The notes below the pieces were generated by a model. That model was not told the origin of the DNA. It did not search any database and saw nothing but the letters and a program-made list of their open reading frames with translations. Below, piece by piece: positions 46,466 to 54,693 of a DNA stretch of 64,000 nt. The DNA comes from a virus. Every line of letters starts with the position of its first letter. Positions within the stretch are counted from its first letter, which is position 1. The translations under genes and the position numbers were made by a program. The stretch lies in the IMG/VR virus record IMGVR_UViG_3300045996_002876, positions 42,315 through 106,314 of that record; one strand, given 5' to 3'.

Positions 46466-47038
46466 TCAGAAGGGAATCTCGTCTCCCTGGCTCTCCGCCC
46501 CGGCCGGTTCCTCCGTCGGGGCCTGGGCGGTCCCGCGGGGCCCGGCCGGGCGGCCCTCGCCGGGGGCCAGCTTGGGGGTGAACACCTTGCGGCCCTGCCA
46601 GTGCGGCCCCTTCGGGCCGGGGTTCCGGATCGGCCAGAGCTGGAACAGCTCGCCCCCGTCCCGCTCGGTGGCCGGGAAGAGGGTGGTGTTCAGGTACTCG
46701 GTCCCGTCGTCGGCCGTGTTCAGCCAGAAGCTGTTCCAGTAGATCTCGGGGCCGAACTCCTTCTTCTGCCGCTGCTCCTCGGTCACCTGCTGGCTGAGCT
46801 TGGAGTAGAACTGGGGGGCTTTCGGGTTGGCCTCCCGGCCGGGCTCGGGCTTGCTCGGGAAGATGGCCAGCCGGGCCCGGCCGTAGGCCCCGGTGATGAT
46901 GACGATCCCGGCGGCCGTCGGGGTGTCCCAGAAGACGCCGCACGGGTACGACGGGAGGGTCGGGCGGTCGGCGTCGGCCGGCCGGGGGGCGGCCCCGGCG
47001 GCCTGGGGGTTGCGCATGCGCTCGAGCAGGGTGGACAT
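46466..47038 (-). CDS. Putative ssDNA-binding protein with SSB-type tail (190 aa)
   Basis: 190 residues from ATG 47038. A beta-rich core (AAGIVIITGAYGRARLAIFP, IYWNSFWLNTADDGTEYLNT, LFQLWPIRNPG) is followed by a disordered, proline/glutamate-rich tail ending SQGDEIPF. Bacterial and phage SSB proteins end with exactly this kind of acidic -DxIPF tip. The core is not a typical SSB by eye, so a replication-linked OB protein is the safest description. Confidence 0.55.
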   Translation of the reverse strand: MSTLLERMRNPQAAGAAPRPADADRPTLPSYPCGVFWDTPTAAGIVIITGAYGRARLAIFPSKPEPGREANPKAPQFYSKLSQQVTEEQRQKKEFGPEIYWNSFWLNTADDGTEYLNTTLFPATERDGGELFQLWPIRNPGPKGPHWQGRKVFTPKLAPGEGRPAGPRGTAQAPTEEPAGAESQGDEIPF

Positions 47039-47136
47039 GGTCTCTCCGGTGTGGGGGAGGGTGGAAACGGGTACGGGCGGCCGGCCCCCGAGGGTTGGGG
47101 ATTCCGGACCGCCCGCGTGGTTCACCGACGGGGGAC

Positions 47137-49731
47137 TTACTTTTGCCCGGCCGGTACCCCGTACAGGGCCGTGCGGCGGAGGCGGCGGTAGTGACTGTAC
47201 CGGACCCGCCCGGCGGCCCGGAAGCGGGTCACGTCCCCCGGCCGCTCGCGGCGGGCCAGGATCCGGCGGGCCTTGGCGGCCGTCCGCGGGTTGGCGGACT
47301 GGGCCAGGACGTACAGGCGGGTGAGGGCCAGGGGGCGGGCGATCGGCTCCTTGGCCGGCGGGGCCTCGGTGGTCCGGACGACCTGGGCCGGGCGGGCGAT
47401 GCCCGTGGCCCGTTCGACGCACTTCCGGGCCAGGTCCAGGTAGGCGTCCCGGCGGTCCGGGCGGGCCTTGGCCAGGTCGGTGTACTTCTTCCACAGGAGG
47501 CGGTACGACTCGAGGATTCGGGCGTCCAGCGGGTCGCGGGCGACGACCTTCCTCGGCGGCGGCGGGGCGACCGGGCCGGCCATGGACGCGAGGTCGACGG
47601 GGGCGGGTCCCCCCTTCGTGCCGCGGACCGCGTCGTGGACGGTGGCGTGGGCCGCCCGTATCTCGGCCGTGAAGTCGGCGACCACGTCGTCGGGCAGGCC
47701 GGCCTCCCGGACCCGGCGGTCCAGGGTGTCCAGGTGGGCGGCGATCCGGGCCTCGGCCTCGGCCTCCGGGGAGGCGAACGCCTCGGGGGCGAACCGGTGG
47801 TCGGCCGCGTACGCCCCGGCGGAGCCGAACAGGGCCTCGGGGGCGAAGGCCAGCTTCTCCCACCGCTCCTCGGCCAGGAGCTGGCGGACGGTCTGGAGCT
47901 CGGCCCAGCACCGTTTCCAGGTGCCCCAGGCGGTCGCCGGGCAGTCGAGCGGCTTGGGCCGCAGGTGGACGGCCTTCCCGCCCTCCCCCTTGAACGACCG
48001 GGGCGGGACGTAGGCCCCGTTCTTCCGGTCGAACCAGAGGAACTTGGCCAGGGCCCGCTCGGGCAGGGGCACGTCGGCCGGCACGGCCATGAGTTTCCGG
48101 CGGGCCGAGCGGCTCGGGAGGGAGTCGGGCCGGCTGGTCTTGTTGACGAACAGGCTCCGCTCGGATCCGTCCGGGAGGGTCCAGGTTAGCCACTGGCCCC
48201 CGCGGGCGTACACCCAGAGTTTCCGTTCGTCCCGCGACATGCCCTCGGACCGGCCGGGGACCACGGCCTTCTTGTCGCCGTCCCAGTGGCGGTTCCACTG
48301 CGACAGCGGGCAGAAGTCCTCGGCGACGGTCCACGGACGGAGGGGTTTCGGGACGAACGTGTCGTCCTTGAGCTCGACCAGCTCGGCCTCGTCGAACGCC
48401 AGGACCCCCCGCTCGTCGGCGACCCGGTAGCACCCGGCCGGCTGGTCGGCCACGTCGTGCGCGACCCCGTGGGCCTCGAGCTGGGCGACGATCGCGGGCA
48501 GGTGGTCGGCGGTCGGGTGGAAGTCCCACTCCTCGTAGCTGGCCAGGCCCTCGGGGACGGGGAGGTAGGCGGTGACCGGGTTGGGGTCGGCCGCCCCCTT
48601 GCGGCGGGGCTCGCCGGCCCGCCGGCGGAGGTCCCCCCGGCCGCTCACCTGCCCGCACGTGACGAACGGGCTCGGGTCGTCGTCCACCCGCGGGGCCGTC
48701 TTGCGGCGGAGGAGGGTCGACCCCTCGTGGTACTTGCGGAGCTTGACCTTCCGGCCGTCCGGGGTCTCGTGGTCGAACGTCCGCCCCTGGTCCCGCAGGT
48801 TGGCCATGGCCGGGTCGTCGACCGAGCCCATGAAGGTGGCGTCCCAGAGGACCTCGTCGGCCTTCTCCAGGGGGACCTGGCGGCGGGGGCCCTTGGGGTT
48901 CTTCTTGACCCAGGCCGGGTGGTCGGGCCGCTCGAACGGCTCGTGGGCGGACAGCTCGCCCTGGGTCCGGACGTCCTGGGCCTCGGCCCATCGGTCGAGT
49001 TGGGCCCGCAGGCCGGCCCCGCCGCCGTACCGGTGGCGGAGGTACGTGCGGAGGTTCTCGAGCAGGTTCCACCCGTTCTCGGTCGTCCGCCCGTCGACGG
49101 CGAAGTGGTTCCCGCGGTCGAGGAGTAGGGCGTACTCGGCCAGGAGGGAGTCGAGGCCGGCGGCCGACAGGTCGGCGAAGGCGTACCCGGCCCGCCAGTT
49201 GGTCCGGCGGGGGAGGCGGTCGACGATCCAGTCGGGGAACGACCAGCGGGCGCTGAACCGCCAGTTACACTTCGGGTTCCGGGTCGCCGTGAGCCAGGCC
49301 CCCAGGGCCCGGACGGCGGGCGGGACGGCCAGGGGGCTGGTGACGGCGTAGAAGGTGTCGGGGAGGGCGGCCCCGGGGCGGACGAGGACGGCCTTCAGGG
49401 GGATGACGTCGGGCTCGGCCTGGGCGAACAGGAGGTCCTCCCAGCGGTCCGGGGACGGGGTTTTGACCACGTCGAGGAGGGTGGTCGTCCGGCCGGACTT
49501 CCGGGGGCTGGTGTCGAGCCACTTGAGGAGGTCGAGGTCGGGGGTGTCGGACCCCCAGGTCAGGAGGCGGACCTTGTTCTTGGTGAACGTCTTGTCGACC
49601 TCGAACGGGTCGCCGGCGACGAAGGCCCTGGGGCCGGCGTGGACGCGGGTGTCCGGGCGGGCCCCGACGGCGGCCTCCCGGTAGTCGGGGGTGAAGGTGA
49701 ACTCCCCGTGGGTGACGGCGTGCGTGCTCAT
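47137..49731 (-). CDS. Large protein of unknown function (864 aa)
   Basis: The longest gene in the window. No known domain is recognised. Notable stretches: VDKTFTKNKVRLLTWGSDTP, RKSGRTTTLLDVVKTPSPDR, WSFPDWIVDRLPRRTNWRAG, LRTYLRHRYGGGAGLRAQLD, a basic C-terminus (RYSHYRRLRRTAL). No signal peptide, membrane helix, Walker or nuclease motif. Flanking spacers each carry the AAAGTAA element, so it is probably its own transcription unit. A virion-internal or host-interaction protein is possible; nothing in the sequence decides. Confidence 0.7.
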   Translation of the reverse strand: MSTHAVTHGEFTFTPDYREAAVGARPDTRVHAGPRAFVAGDPFEVDKTFTKNKVRLLTWGSDTPDLDLLKWLDTSPRKSGRTTTLLDVVKTPSPDRWEDLLFAQAEPDVIPLKAVLVRPGAALPDTFYAVTSPLAVPPAVRALGAWLTATRNPKCNWRFSARWSFPDWIVDRLPRRTNWRAGYAFADLSAAGLDSLLAEYALLLDRGNHFAVDGRTTENGWNLLENLRTYLRHRYGGGAGLRAQLDRWAEAQDVRTQGELSAHEPFERPDHPAWVKKNPKGPRRQVPLEKADEVLWDATFMGSVDDPAMANLRDQGRTFDHETPDGRKVKLRKYHEGSTLLRRKTAPRVDDDPSPFVTCGQVSGRGDLRRRAGEPRRKGAADPNPVTAYLPVPEGLASYEEWDFHPTADHLPAIVAQLEAHGVAHDVADQPAGCYRVADERGVLAFDEAELVELKDDTFVPKPLRPWTVAEDFCPLSQWNRHWDGDKKAVVPGRSEGMSRDERKLWVYARGGQWLTWTLPDGSERSLFVNKTSRPDSLPSRSARRKLMAVPADVPLPERALAKFLWFDRKNGAYVPPRSFKGEGGKAVHLRPKPLDCPATAWGTWKRCWAELQTVRQLLAEERWEKLAFAPEALFGSAGAYAADHRFAPEAFASPEAEAEARIAAHLDTLDRRVREAGLPDDVVADFTAEIRAAHATVHDAVRGTKGGPAPVDLASMAGPVAPPPPRKVVARDPLDARILESYRLLWKKYTDLAKARPDRRDAYLDLARKCVERATGIARPAQVVRTTEAPPAKEPIARPLALTRLYVLAQSANPRTAAKARRILARRERPGDVTRFRAAGRVRYSHYRRLRRTALYGVPAGQK

Positions 49732-49792
49732 GCGACTCTCCGTGTGGTGTGTGAGGGGGCGAGTTTGGGCGGTTACTTTTGACCCGCCCCGG

Positions 49793-50287
49793 TCAGCGGG
49801 CGAGCATGTCCAGGAGGGCCTTGGGGACGAACCGGGTGGGTAGGGGGACGCTTCGGGCCTTCGGCTTGCGGGTGCCCCCGGTTCGGGACATGGTGTGGAA
49901 ACGGTTCTTCATCCCGTACTTTCGGAGGGTGTACGTGCCCGGCGGGAGGTTCCACTGGCCGGTGGTGTCGAAGATCGGAATGGCCTTGGCTAGGGCCGCC
50001 GGGGTTCGGAACCGGATGACTTCGGTCTTGGTCACCACCTTCGAGATCTGCGGGCCGATGAATACCCCCTGGAGGAAGTCGCCGAAGGTGTCCTGGAGGG
50101 CTCGTGCGACGACACACTTACACGGGTCCCCGGGCTCGGCCTCGCGGGCGTGTTTCTCCTTGATGGCGAAGGTGATCGGCTTGGTGGCGTCCTTGAGGGG
50201 GAGCTCTCGCCAGTCGACCCCGTTCTCGTGGGCGACGGCCTCGGATTTCGTTCGGGGGGCGGCGGGTTTGCGGGCGGCGGCGGCCAT
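49793..50287 (-). CDS. Hypothetical protein (164 aa)
   Basis: 164 residues. WRELPLKDATKPITFAIKEK, CKCVVARALQDTFGDFL, VTKTEVIRFRTPAALAKAIP, IFDTTGQWNLPPGTYTLRKY, basic tail. The 'CVVARAL...V...V-RF-TP-A...FD-TG-W-LP-G-Y-L' order recurs in actinophage and planctomycete phage proteins with no known function. Confidence 0.6.
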   Translation of the reverse strand: MAAAARKPAAPRTKSEAVAHENGVDWRELPLKDATKPITFAIKEKHAREAEPGDPCKCVVARALQDTFGDFLQGVFIGPQISKVVTKTEVIRFRTPAALAKAIPIFDTTGQWNLPPGTYTLRKYGMKNRFHTMSRTGGTRKPKARSVPLPTRFVPKALLDMLAR

Positions 50288-50335
50288 GGGAGACTCCTGG
50301 GGTTGGGTGTGTGGTCCGGGTCACCTGGGGGCGGG

Positions 50336-50542
50336 TTACTTTTCCGGTTCCGCCTCCAGGGGGTACAGGTCCGACAGGCGGACGGGCGACTCGTACCCGG
50401 GCATGCCGGGGCGGTTCGGGTAGTCGGGCTCGGCCGGGGCGGCCTTCGGGGGGCCGAGGCCGGACCCGGCGGCCAGGACGGCGAACAGGACCATGACGAG
50501 GCACAGGAGGGCGGCCAGGTCGGTGAACCGGCGGTCGGTCAT
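50336..50542 (-). CDS. Small membrane protein (68 aa)
   Basis: 68 residues: LAALLCLVMVLFAVLAAGSG is a transmembrane helix, then an outer proline-rich tail. It is flanked by a 50568-50602 hairpin and an AAAAGTAACC element. Confidence 0.6.
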   Translation of the reverse strand: MTDRRFTDLAALLCLVMVLFAVLAAGSGLGPPKAAPAEPDYPNRPGMPGYESPVRLSDLYPLEAEPEK

Positions 50543-50567
50543 GACATCCTCCGGGGGCTGAAGTGAC

Positions 50568-50602
50568 GAAGGCCTGGGTCGCCTAATGCGACCCAGGCCT
50601 TC
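50568..50602 (-). terminator. Intergenic hairpin
   Basis: Perfect 15-bp stem (GAAGGCCTGGGTCGC / GCGACCCAGGCCTTC), 5-nt loop, between the genes at 50630 and 50542. Confidence 0.6.
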
Positions 50603-50629
50603 GGCTGGGGGTTTCCGGGGTTCGTTCGG

Positions 50630-50947
50630 TCAGCCGTTGTAGGTCCCGGTCCGGATGTATTCGCCGGGGGTGGCGTGGGCGGGGACGAGCTCGTACACGT
50701 CCGGGGCGTCGCCGTGGAGGTCGAGGACGTTGGCGACCCGCTGGAGGAAGTCGCAGAGCTTCCGGGTGTCCCAGGGCCGGAGTTTGAACCGGACGAGGGA
50801 CGGGGTCTCTTTCGAGATCGTTGTCTCCGTGAGGGCGTGCTCCTTGCACATTTCGAGGAACTCGGCCTTGGCGGCGTCGAGGTCCTTGCCGAATCGGCCG
50901 ACCTCGACACGGGCCTGGCCGATCGCGTACAGGGATGTGAACGTCAT
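50630..50947 (-). CDS. Hypothetical protein (105 aa)
   Basis: 105 residues: FGKDLDAAKAEFLEMCKEHA, SLVRFKLRPWDTRKLCDFLQ, DVYELVPAHATPGEYIRTGT. Alpha/beta. ATGA overlap with the next gene. Not recognised. Confidence 0.6.
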   Translation of the reverse strand: MTFTSLYAIGQARVEVGRFGKDLDAAKAEFLEMCKEHALTETTISKETPSLVRFKLRPWDTRKLCDFLQRVANVLDLHGDAPDVYELVPAHATPGEYIRTGTYNG

Positions 50948-51180
50948 CGGGTCTTGTCTCCGGGGTACAGGTGGGTCCCGGTCGAGTCGGTGTCGACCAG
51001 GCCCCGCCGCTGGAGGCGGTGGAGGGTGTCGGCCAGTCGGGCCCAGCGGCGGACGTTGAACTCGGTGTACAGGGTCCGGACGGGGAGCTGTCGCTTCTCG
51101 CGGACGAAGGCCAGGACGCGGGCGGCGGTCGGGGCGGCCCGGCTGGGGCGGGCGGCCGGGGCGGGGAGGGTCAGGTTCAT
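50944..51180 (-). CDS. Winged-helix protein (78 aa)
   Basis: 78 residues from ATG 51180: TAARVLAFVREKRQLPVRTL, YTEFNVRRWARLADTLHRLQ, RRGLVDTDSTGTHLYPG. A complete small winged helix with basic recognition helix. Could regulate the accessory arm. Confidence 0.6.
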   Translation of the reverse strand: MNLTLPAPAARPSRAAPTAARVLAFVREKRQLPVRTLYTEFNVRRWARLADTLHRLQRRGLVDTDSTGTHLYPGDKTR

Positions 51181-51224
51181 GGGAGGCTTCCGTGGGGTTC
51201 CCTTGGGGTCCACCTCCCCGGTGG

Positions 51225-51452
51225 TCACTTTGGCCCCGGCTTCCACCGGTCGTGGAGAACCAGGACCTCCCAGAAGCCCAGCTTGACCCACAGGCGGTAC
51301 CAGCGGACGTCGGTCTTGGTCACCGTCCCCGAGTTGTCGCGGAGGGCGGTCGCCGAGTCCCGGCAGGCCCCGACCCCGAACTCGATCCTGGGCATTTGCT
51401 CAGTCGTGTCCTCCCGGATCGGGAGGAGGCGGATTCGGGTCGAGCTGGCCAT
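51225..51452 (-). CDS. Hypothetical protein (75 aa)
   Basis: 75 residues, starting 52 nt inside the HNH gene in another frame. RIEFGVGACRDSATALRDNS, WYRLWVKLGFWEVLVLHD. Not recognised. Confidence 0.55.
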   Translation of the reverse strand: MASSTRIRLLPIREDTTEQMPRIEFGVGACRDSATALRDNSGTVTKTDVRWYRLWVKLGFWEVLVLHDRWKPGPK

Positions 51453-51975
51453 GGGGTGTCCCCTTTCGGAACCCGCGGGTGAGGCGGGAGATCGTGGGCT
51501 GGGTCGTGTTCCACTTGGCGGCCGCTTCCCGCTGGGTCATGCCTGACTCGAGGTCGGCCAGGATCTTCGGGATGTCGGCGTCCGGGATACGGGCCCTGGG
51601 ATGGCGTTCCCCGACGGCGGCGGTCCCGTGCCGGTCCTGGTCGGCCCGGTTCTCGGCCTTGGTCCCCCACCGGAGGTTGTCGGCCCGGTTGTTGGCCGGG
51701 TTCCCGTCCCCGTGCAGGACCTCGTACCCGGGGCCGGGCTTCGGGCCGTGGAAGGCGGTACAGACCAGGACGTGGGCCGCCTGGGTCCGGCCGTCGCAGG
51801 ACACCTGGAGGTAGCCCTCGCGGGTGACCTTGGTCTTGAGGGGCGTCCACCCCTCGTCGTCCGTCTCGTCGGTCGACAGGAAGCTGGTCCAGCACGTCCC
51901 GTCGAAGGCGAACCGGTACCCGGGCAGGTCGGGGATCTCGGCGAAGAAGCGGATGTCCGGGTCGACTATGAACAG
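51400..51975 (-). CDS. HNH endonuclease with C-terminal HTH (191 aa)
   Basis: The HNH block is RTQAAHVLVCTAFHGPKPGP, HGDGNPANNRADNLRWGTKA; then a helix-turn-helix, MTQREAAAKWNTTQPTISRL, like NUMOD modules. The first in-frame ATG (51804) cuts into the domain; the reading frame stays open and meaningful (IPDLPGYRFAFDGTCWTSFL) to CTG 51975, preceded by AAAGGGG. I take CTG as start. Its 3' end overlaps the next gene by 52 nt. Confidence 0.75.
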   Translation of the reverse strand: MFIVDPDIRFFAEIPDLPGYRFAFDGTCWTSFLSTDETDDEGWTPLKTKVTREGYLQVSCDGRTQAAHVLVCTAFHGPKPGPGYEVLHGDGNPANNRADNLRWGTKAENRADQDRHGTAAVGERHPRARIPDADIPKILADLESGMTQREAAAKWNTTQPTISRLTRGFRKGTPHGQLDPNPPPPDPGGHD

Positions 51976-52032
51976 GGGGCACCCCTTTCGGTGTCGGGCG
52001 TGGGCGTCAGGCGGTGGCGGCGGGCGACGGTA

Positions 52033-52389
52033 TCAGGCCAGCGGGTCGGGCCCCGTGTGCTCGGCCTTGGTCGGCTTGAGGTTCCACACTCTCGCCCAGA
52101 TCAGGGCCCGCTCGGCCCGCGGGAAGTCCTTTATCAGGCGGGACACGGCCATTCGTACGCCCACCTTTCGACGAAACTGGTCTCCGACGGCGCACGCCGC
52201 GTAGGCCCGGCCCACGAAGTCCCAGTCGGCGGGGCCGTGTTTGTGCAGGACGGCCGAGGTGGCGGCCTGTACTCTCCGGTCGTACATGACGGTCCGTCCG
52301 TCTTTCGTTTGGATGTTGCGTTTCGGCTCGTGCGGGTGGACGTGTTCGATCATGAGCCGGTACTTGCCGGACGGGAGGTCGAGGATCAT
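52033..52389 (-). CDS. Hypothetical protein (118 aa)
   Basis: 118 residues: LPSGKYRLMIEHVHPHEPKR, DGRTVMYDRRVQAATSAVLH, WDFVGRAYAACAVGDQFRRK. Alpha/beta with basic C-terminus. Not recognised. Confidence 0.6.
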   Translation of the reverse strand: MILDLPSGKYRLMIEHVHPHEPKRNIQTKDGRTVMYDRRVQAATSAVLHKHGPADWDFVGRAYAACAVGDQFRRKVGVRMAVSRLIKDFPRAERALIWARVWNLKPTKAEHTGPDPLA

Positions 52390-52586
52390 GGGAGCCCCCA
52401 GAGGTTTCGGTCGGGCGGATGAGTGTGGGCGTCGATCTCCCGTTGGGCAAGGCGGTGGTGGTCGTTCATGAGTTCCCGGAGGAGGTCGGCCCAGTGCTCC
52501 TCCTGCTCCCTCGACTCGCGGGCGGCGACGTACCCGGACGTCCGCCCGTACTCGAGCCAGGTCAGGAGGTCGTTGAGGTCACGCAT
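52386..52586 (-). CDS. Hypothetical helical protein (66 aa)
   Basis: 66 residues: LNDLLTWLEYGRTSGYVAAR, EEHWADLLRELMNDHHRLAQ. Acidic helix pair. ATGA overlap downstream. Confidence 0.55.
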   Translation of the reverse strand: MRDLNDLLTWLEYGRTSGYVAARESREQEEHWADLLRELMNDHHRLAQREIDAHTHPPDRNLWGLP

Positions 52587-52707
52587 GACGGTACCCCGCC
52601 AGGAGGCCGAGGGTCAGGAGGGCGAGGAGGGCCCGGAGGCGGGAGCGGTGGCGGGCCCGGGCGGCGGCCAGGCGTTCCTCCAGGTAGTAGTCGGGGAGCG
52701 TGTTCAC
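52579..52707 (-). CDS. Very small membrane protein (42 aa)
   Basis: 42 residues from GTG 52707: basic helix (EERLAAARARHRSRLRALL) running into a membrane segment (LLALLTLGLLAGY). GTGA overlap with the upstream gene and an 8-nt overlap downstream. Confidence 0.5.
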   Translation of the reverse strand: MNTLPDYYLEERLAAARARHRSRLRALLALLTLGLLAGYRHA

Positions 52708-53261
52708 GAGACGGCCTCCTCGAGGGCGAGACGGTGTTCGATCTTTTCCCGGTCCTCCGGGCGGAACAGGTTGAAGACGGGGATCCCCTCGTGGGCGGCG
52801 AGCTGGACGGCACAGGCGGTCCCGCCCTGGGGCTTCCCGTCCATCTCCGGGCACCAGCAGACGACGAACTTGGACGGCGGGTCGCCGGGCATGCCGAGGA
52901 CTTGGGCCACGTTCCGCCCCATGAGGGGGACGATGTTGGGGGCCTCGGTCTTGGGCCGGATCTTCAGGGCCACCAGGACCTTGTGGTTGGCCGCCCACCG
53001 GGCCCTGTCGCACACGTCCTCCCCGAGGACCGGCATGCCCGGGTCGTCCCCGTATTTGTCCTGGCCGAACCGGGGCCACGGGAGGTAGACCACGGCTTTC
53101 CGGTTGGCCCCGACCTCGAAGGCCCGGTCGGCCCCCTGGGCATGGCCCGAGCGGAGGGTCCACCCCTGGGCCCGGAGGTAGGCCGCGACCCGGGTCATGA
53201 GGGCCAGGACGTCCGGCGGGGTCTGACGACTCCCGATCCCCGCGTAAAACTTCTCACTCAT
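52704..53261 (-). CDS. SLOG/DprA-like Rossmann-fold nucleotide-binding protein (185 aa)
   Basis: 185 residues. YAGIGSRQTPPDVLALMTRV, AQGWTLRSGHAQGADRAFEV, the GxxxGADxxF phosphate-binding loop, then KFVVCWCPEMDGKPQGGTAC and LAAHEGIPVFNL. This is the YspA/DprA-related SLOG group frequent in phages. It probably binds a nucleotide or nucleotide-derived signal; the ligand and purpose are unknown. Confidence 0.75.
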   Translation of the reverse strand: MSEKFYAGIGSRQTPPDVLALMTRVAAYLRAQGWTLRSGHAQGADRAFEVGANRKAVVYLPWPRFGQDKYGDDPGMPVLGEDVCDRARWAANHKVLVALKIRPKTEAPNIVPLMGRNVAQVLGMPGDPPSKFVVCWCPEMDGKPQGGTACAVQLAAHEGIPVFNLFRPEDREKIEHRLALEEAVS

Positions 53262-53300
53262 GTCACGTACCCCCTTTCCTACGTACCGAGGGGTTACTTC

Positions 53301-53687
53301 TCAGCAGGAGCACCGGAAGTACTTGTTCACCACGTCCCGGAGCCTGACCCGCTTCCCGGTCGCCGTCTGCCAGTTCTCGAAGACGTCGGCCCGGAAGTGC
53401 TCGTCGTCCTCGAGGTCGTCCATCAGGGAGCTCGACCCGTGGCACAGGTTGTCTTCGACGATCAGCCGGACGGATTCCTTCCAGTCGGCCGCGTACAGGC
53501 CGTACTTCTCGTGGACGTTGACCCGGAGCCAGTCCTCGGCGTCCCGGACGGCTTTCGTCCACCGCCGGTGGTAGGCGGCCTCCTCGGGGCGGCCTTGCTC
53601 ATCCAGCCAGTCGGCGAACACCTTGTGCGGGGCCTCGTCGTCCGGGGCCGCGGCCAGGGCCGCGAGGAAGGCCTGTTCGTCGGTCAT
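53301..53687 (-). CDS. TIGR02996 repeat-companion domain protein (128 aa)
   Basis: 128 residues. The first 45 (EQAFLAALAAAPDDEAPHKV, FADWLDEQGRPEEAAYHR) are a textbook TIGR02996 domain, known from large Gemmata-like protein families. The C-terminal 80 residues (DLEDDEHFRADVFENWQTAT, ending YFRCSC) are related to the end of the neighbouring gene at 53689 (PSFFRCAC), so the two are paralogues. Confidence 0.8.
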   Translation of the reverse strand: MTDEQAFLAALAAAPDDEAPHKVFADWLDEQGRPEEAAYHRRWTKAVRDAEDWLRVNVHEKYGLYAADWKESVRLIVEDNLCHGSSSLMDDLEDDEHFRADVFENWQTATGKRVRLRDVVNKYFRCSC

Positions 53688-53688
53688 G

Positions 53689-54363
53689 TCAGCACGCGCA
53701 CCGGAAGAAGGATGGGCGGTGTTTGCGGTCGGGTTCGGTCCGGCGGTACGGGGCGGTCCAGTCCGCTCCGGGCCTTTCCCACCCCCGCGGGACGAGCCCG
53801 GTCACGACCTCGAAGTGGGCCCAGAATTCGGACGGGACGTCGTAGTCCCGGTCCCCCGTGTGAATGCTTTGTGTCCGCCCGTCCCCTTCACAGTGGGAGC
53901 GGGCGACGGCCATCAGGGTGGCGTAGTCGACCGACTCCCACGAGGGCCCGGACGCCCAGGAGTAGCTGTTGGCGAAGTCCTCGAGCCACTGTTTCGACTC
54001 CCGCCAGCGGCGGTATCGGTCGGCCTCGTCTTCCCGCCCGCGCTCGTCCAGCCAGTCGGCGAAGACGAGCCGGGGGGCGTCGTCCTCGGGGGCCTGCTGG
54101 ACGGCGAGGAGGAAGGCTTCTTCGTCGCTACTCATGGCCGGCGGCCTCCAGGTGGGCGTCGTCGATCCCGGGGAGGGCGAGCCCGAGGCGTCGGCCCGGT
54201 AGTTTTCGTCCGCCACGGGCGGCCAGGTGAGGCGGGTTCGGACGAGGGCCTCCTCCCCGGAGTCCCCGAGGTCGTGCAGGAGGTCGGCGTAGGCCCCCCA
54301 GGGGGCGTCGTCCTCCTTGCGGGCCAGGCAGGCGGCCAGGAGCATCGAGCGGGTGTCATTCAT
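53689..54363 (-). CDS. Double TIGR02996-domain protein (224 aa)
   Basis: 224 residues with two copies of the motif: a degenerate one at 8-45 (LLAACLARKEDDAPWGAYAD, LLHDLGDSGEEA) and a canonical one at about 79-120 (EEAFLLAVQQAPEDDAPRLV, FADWLDERGREDEADRYRR). The C-terminus FRCAC matches the adjacent paralogue (FRCSC). Probably duplicated in the phage after capture from the host. Confidence 0.75.
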   Translation of the reverse strand: MNDTRSMLLAACLARKEDDAPWGAYADLLHDLGDSGEEALVRTRLTWPPVADENYRADASGSPSPGSTTPTWRPPAMSSDEEAFLLAVQQAPEDDAPRLVFADWLDERGREDEADRYRRWRESKQWLEDFANSYSWASGPSWESVDYATLMAVARSHCEGDGRTQSIHTGDRDYDVPSEFWAHFEVVTGLVPRGWERPGADWTAPYRRTEPDRKHRPSFFRCAC

Positions 54364-54691
54364 GGCCGAGGTCCTGTCGGTTGGGGGCGGTCACCTGGAA
54401 GGCCGGGTGGGTGTACACGTGGCGGAGCGAGGTCACCGTGCCCGGCCGGAGGCAGGCGTAGAACTTCGCCCCCGGCGGGAGCGGGTCGGCCAGGAACGGG
54501 TCGACGAAGGCGTCGGCCGCCCGGCGGGAGCAGACGCCCACCTTGTAGGCGTCCCCGGCCCGCGGGCCCATGAGCCAGAGGGCGTCGCCGGGGTTGAGGG
54601 GGACCTCGGCGAACGCCGGAAAGACGGCGACGTGGATGGCGTCCCGGAAGGCCGGCCCGTCGATCGGCTTGCCCAGGAGGGGCGGTTCCAT
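54356..54691 (-). CDS. Hypothetical protein (111 aa)
   Basis: 111 residues: AFRDAIHVAVFPAFAEVPLN, GDALWLMGPRAGDAYKVGVC, PPGAKFYACLRPGTVTSLRH. Alpha/beta. An 8-nt overlap with the TIGR02996 gene suggests joint translation. Not recognised. Confidence 0.6.
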   Translation of the reverse strand: MEPPLLGKPIDGPAFRDAIHVAVFPAFAEVPLNPGDALWLMGPRAGDAYKVGVCSRRAADAFVDPFLADPLPPGAKFYACLRPGTVTSLRHVYTHPAFQVTAPNRQDLGHE

Positions 54692-54693
54692 GG

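Noticed and set aside
46466-49072. 868-codon minus frame extending the SSB-like gene
   Set aside because: Upstream part is a low-complexity shadow of the 864-aa gene; ATG 47038 with a GGAG site is the start.
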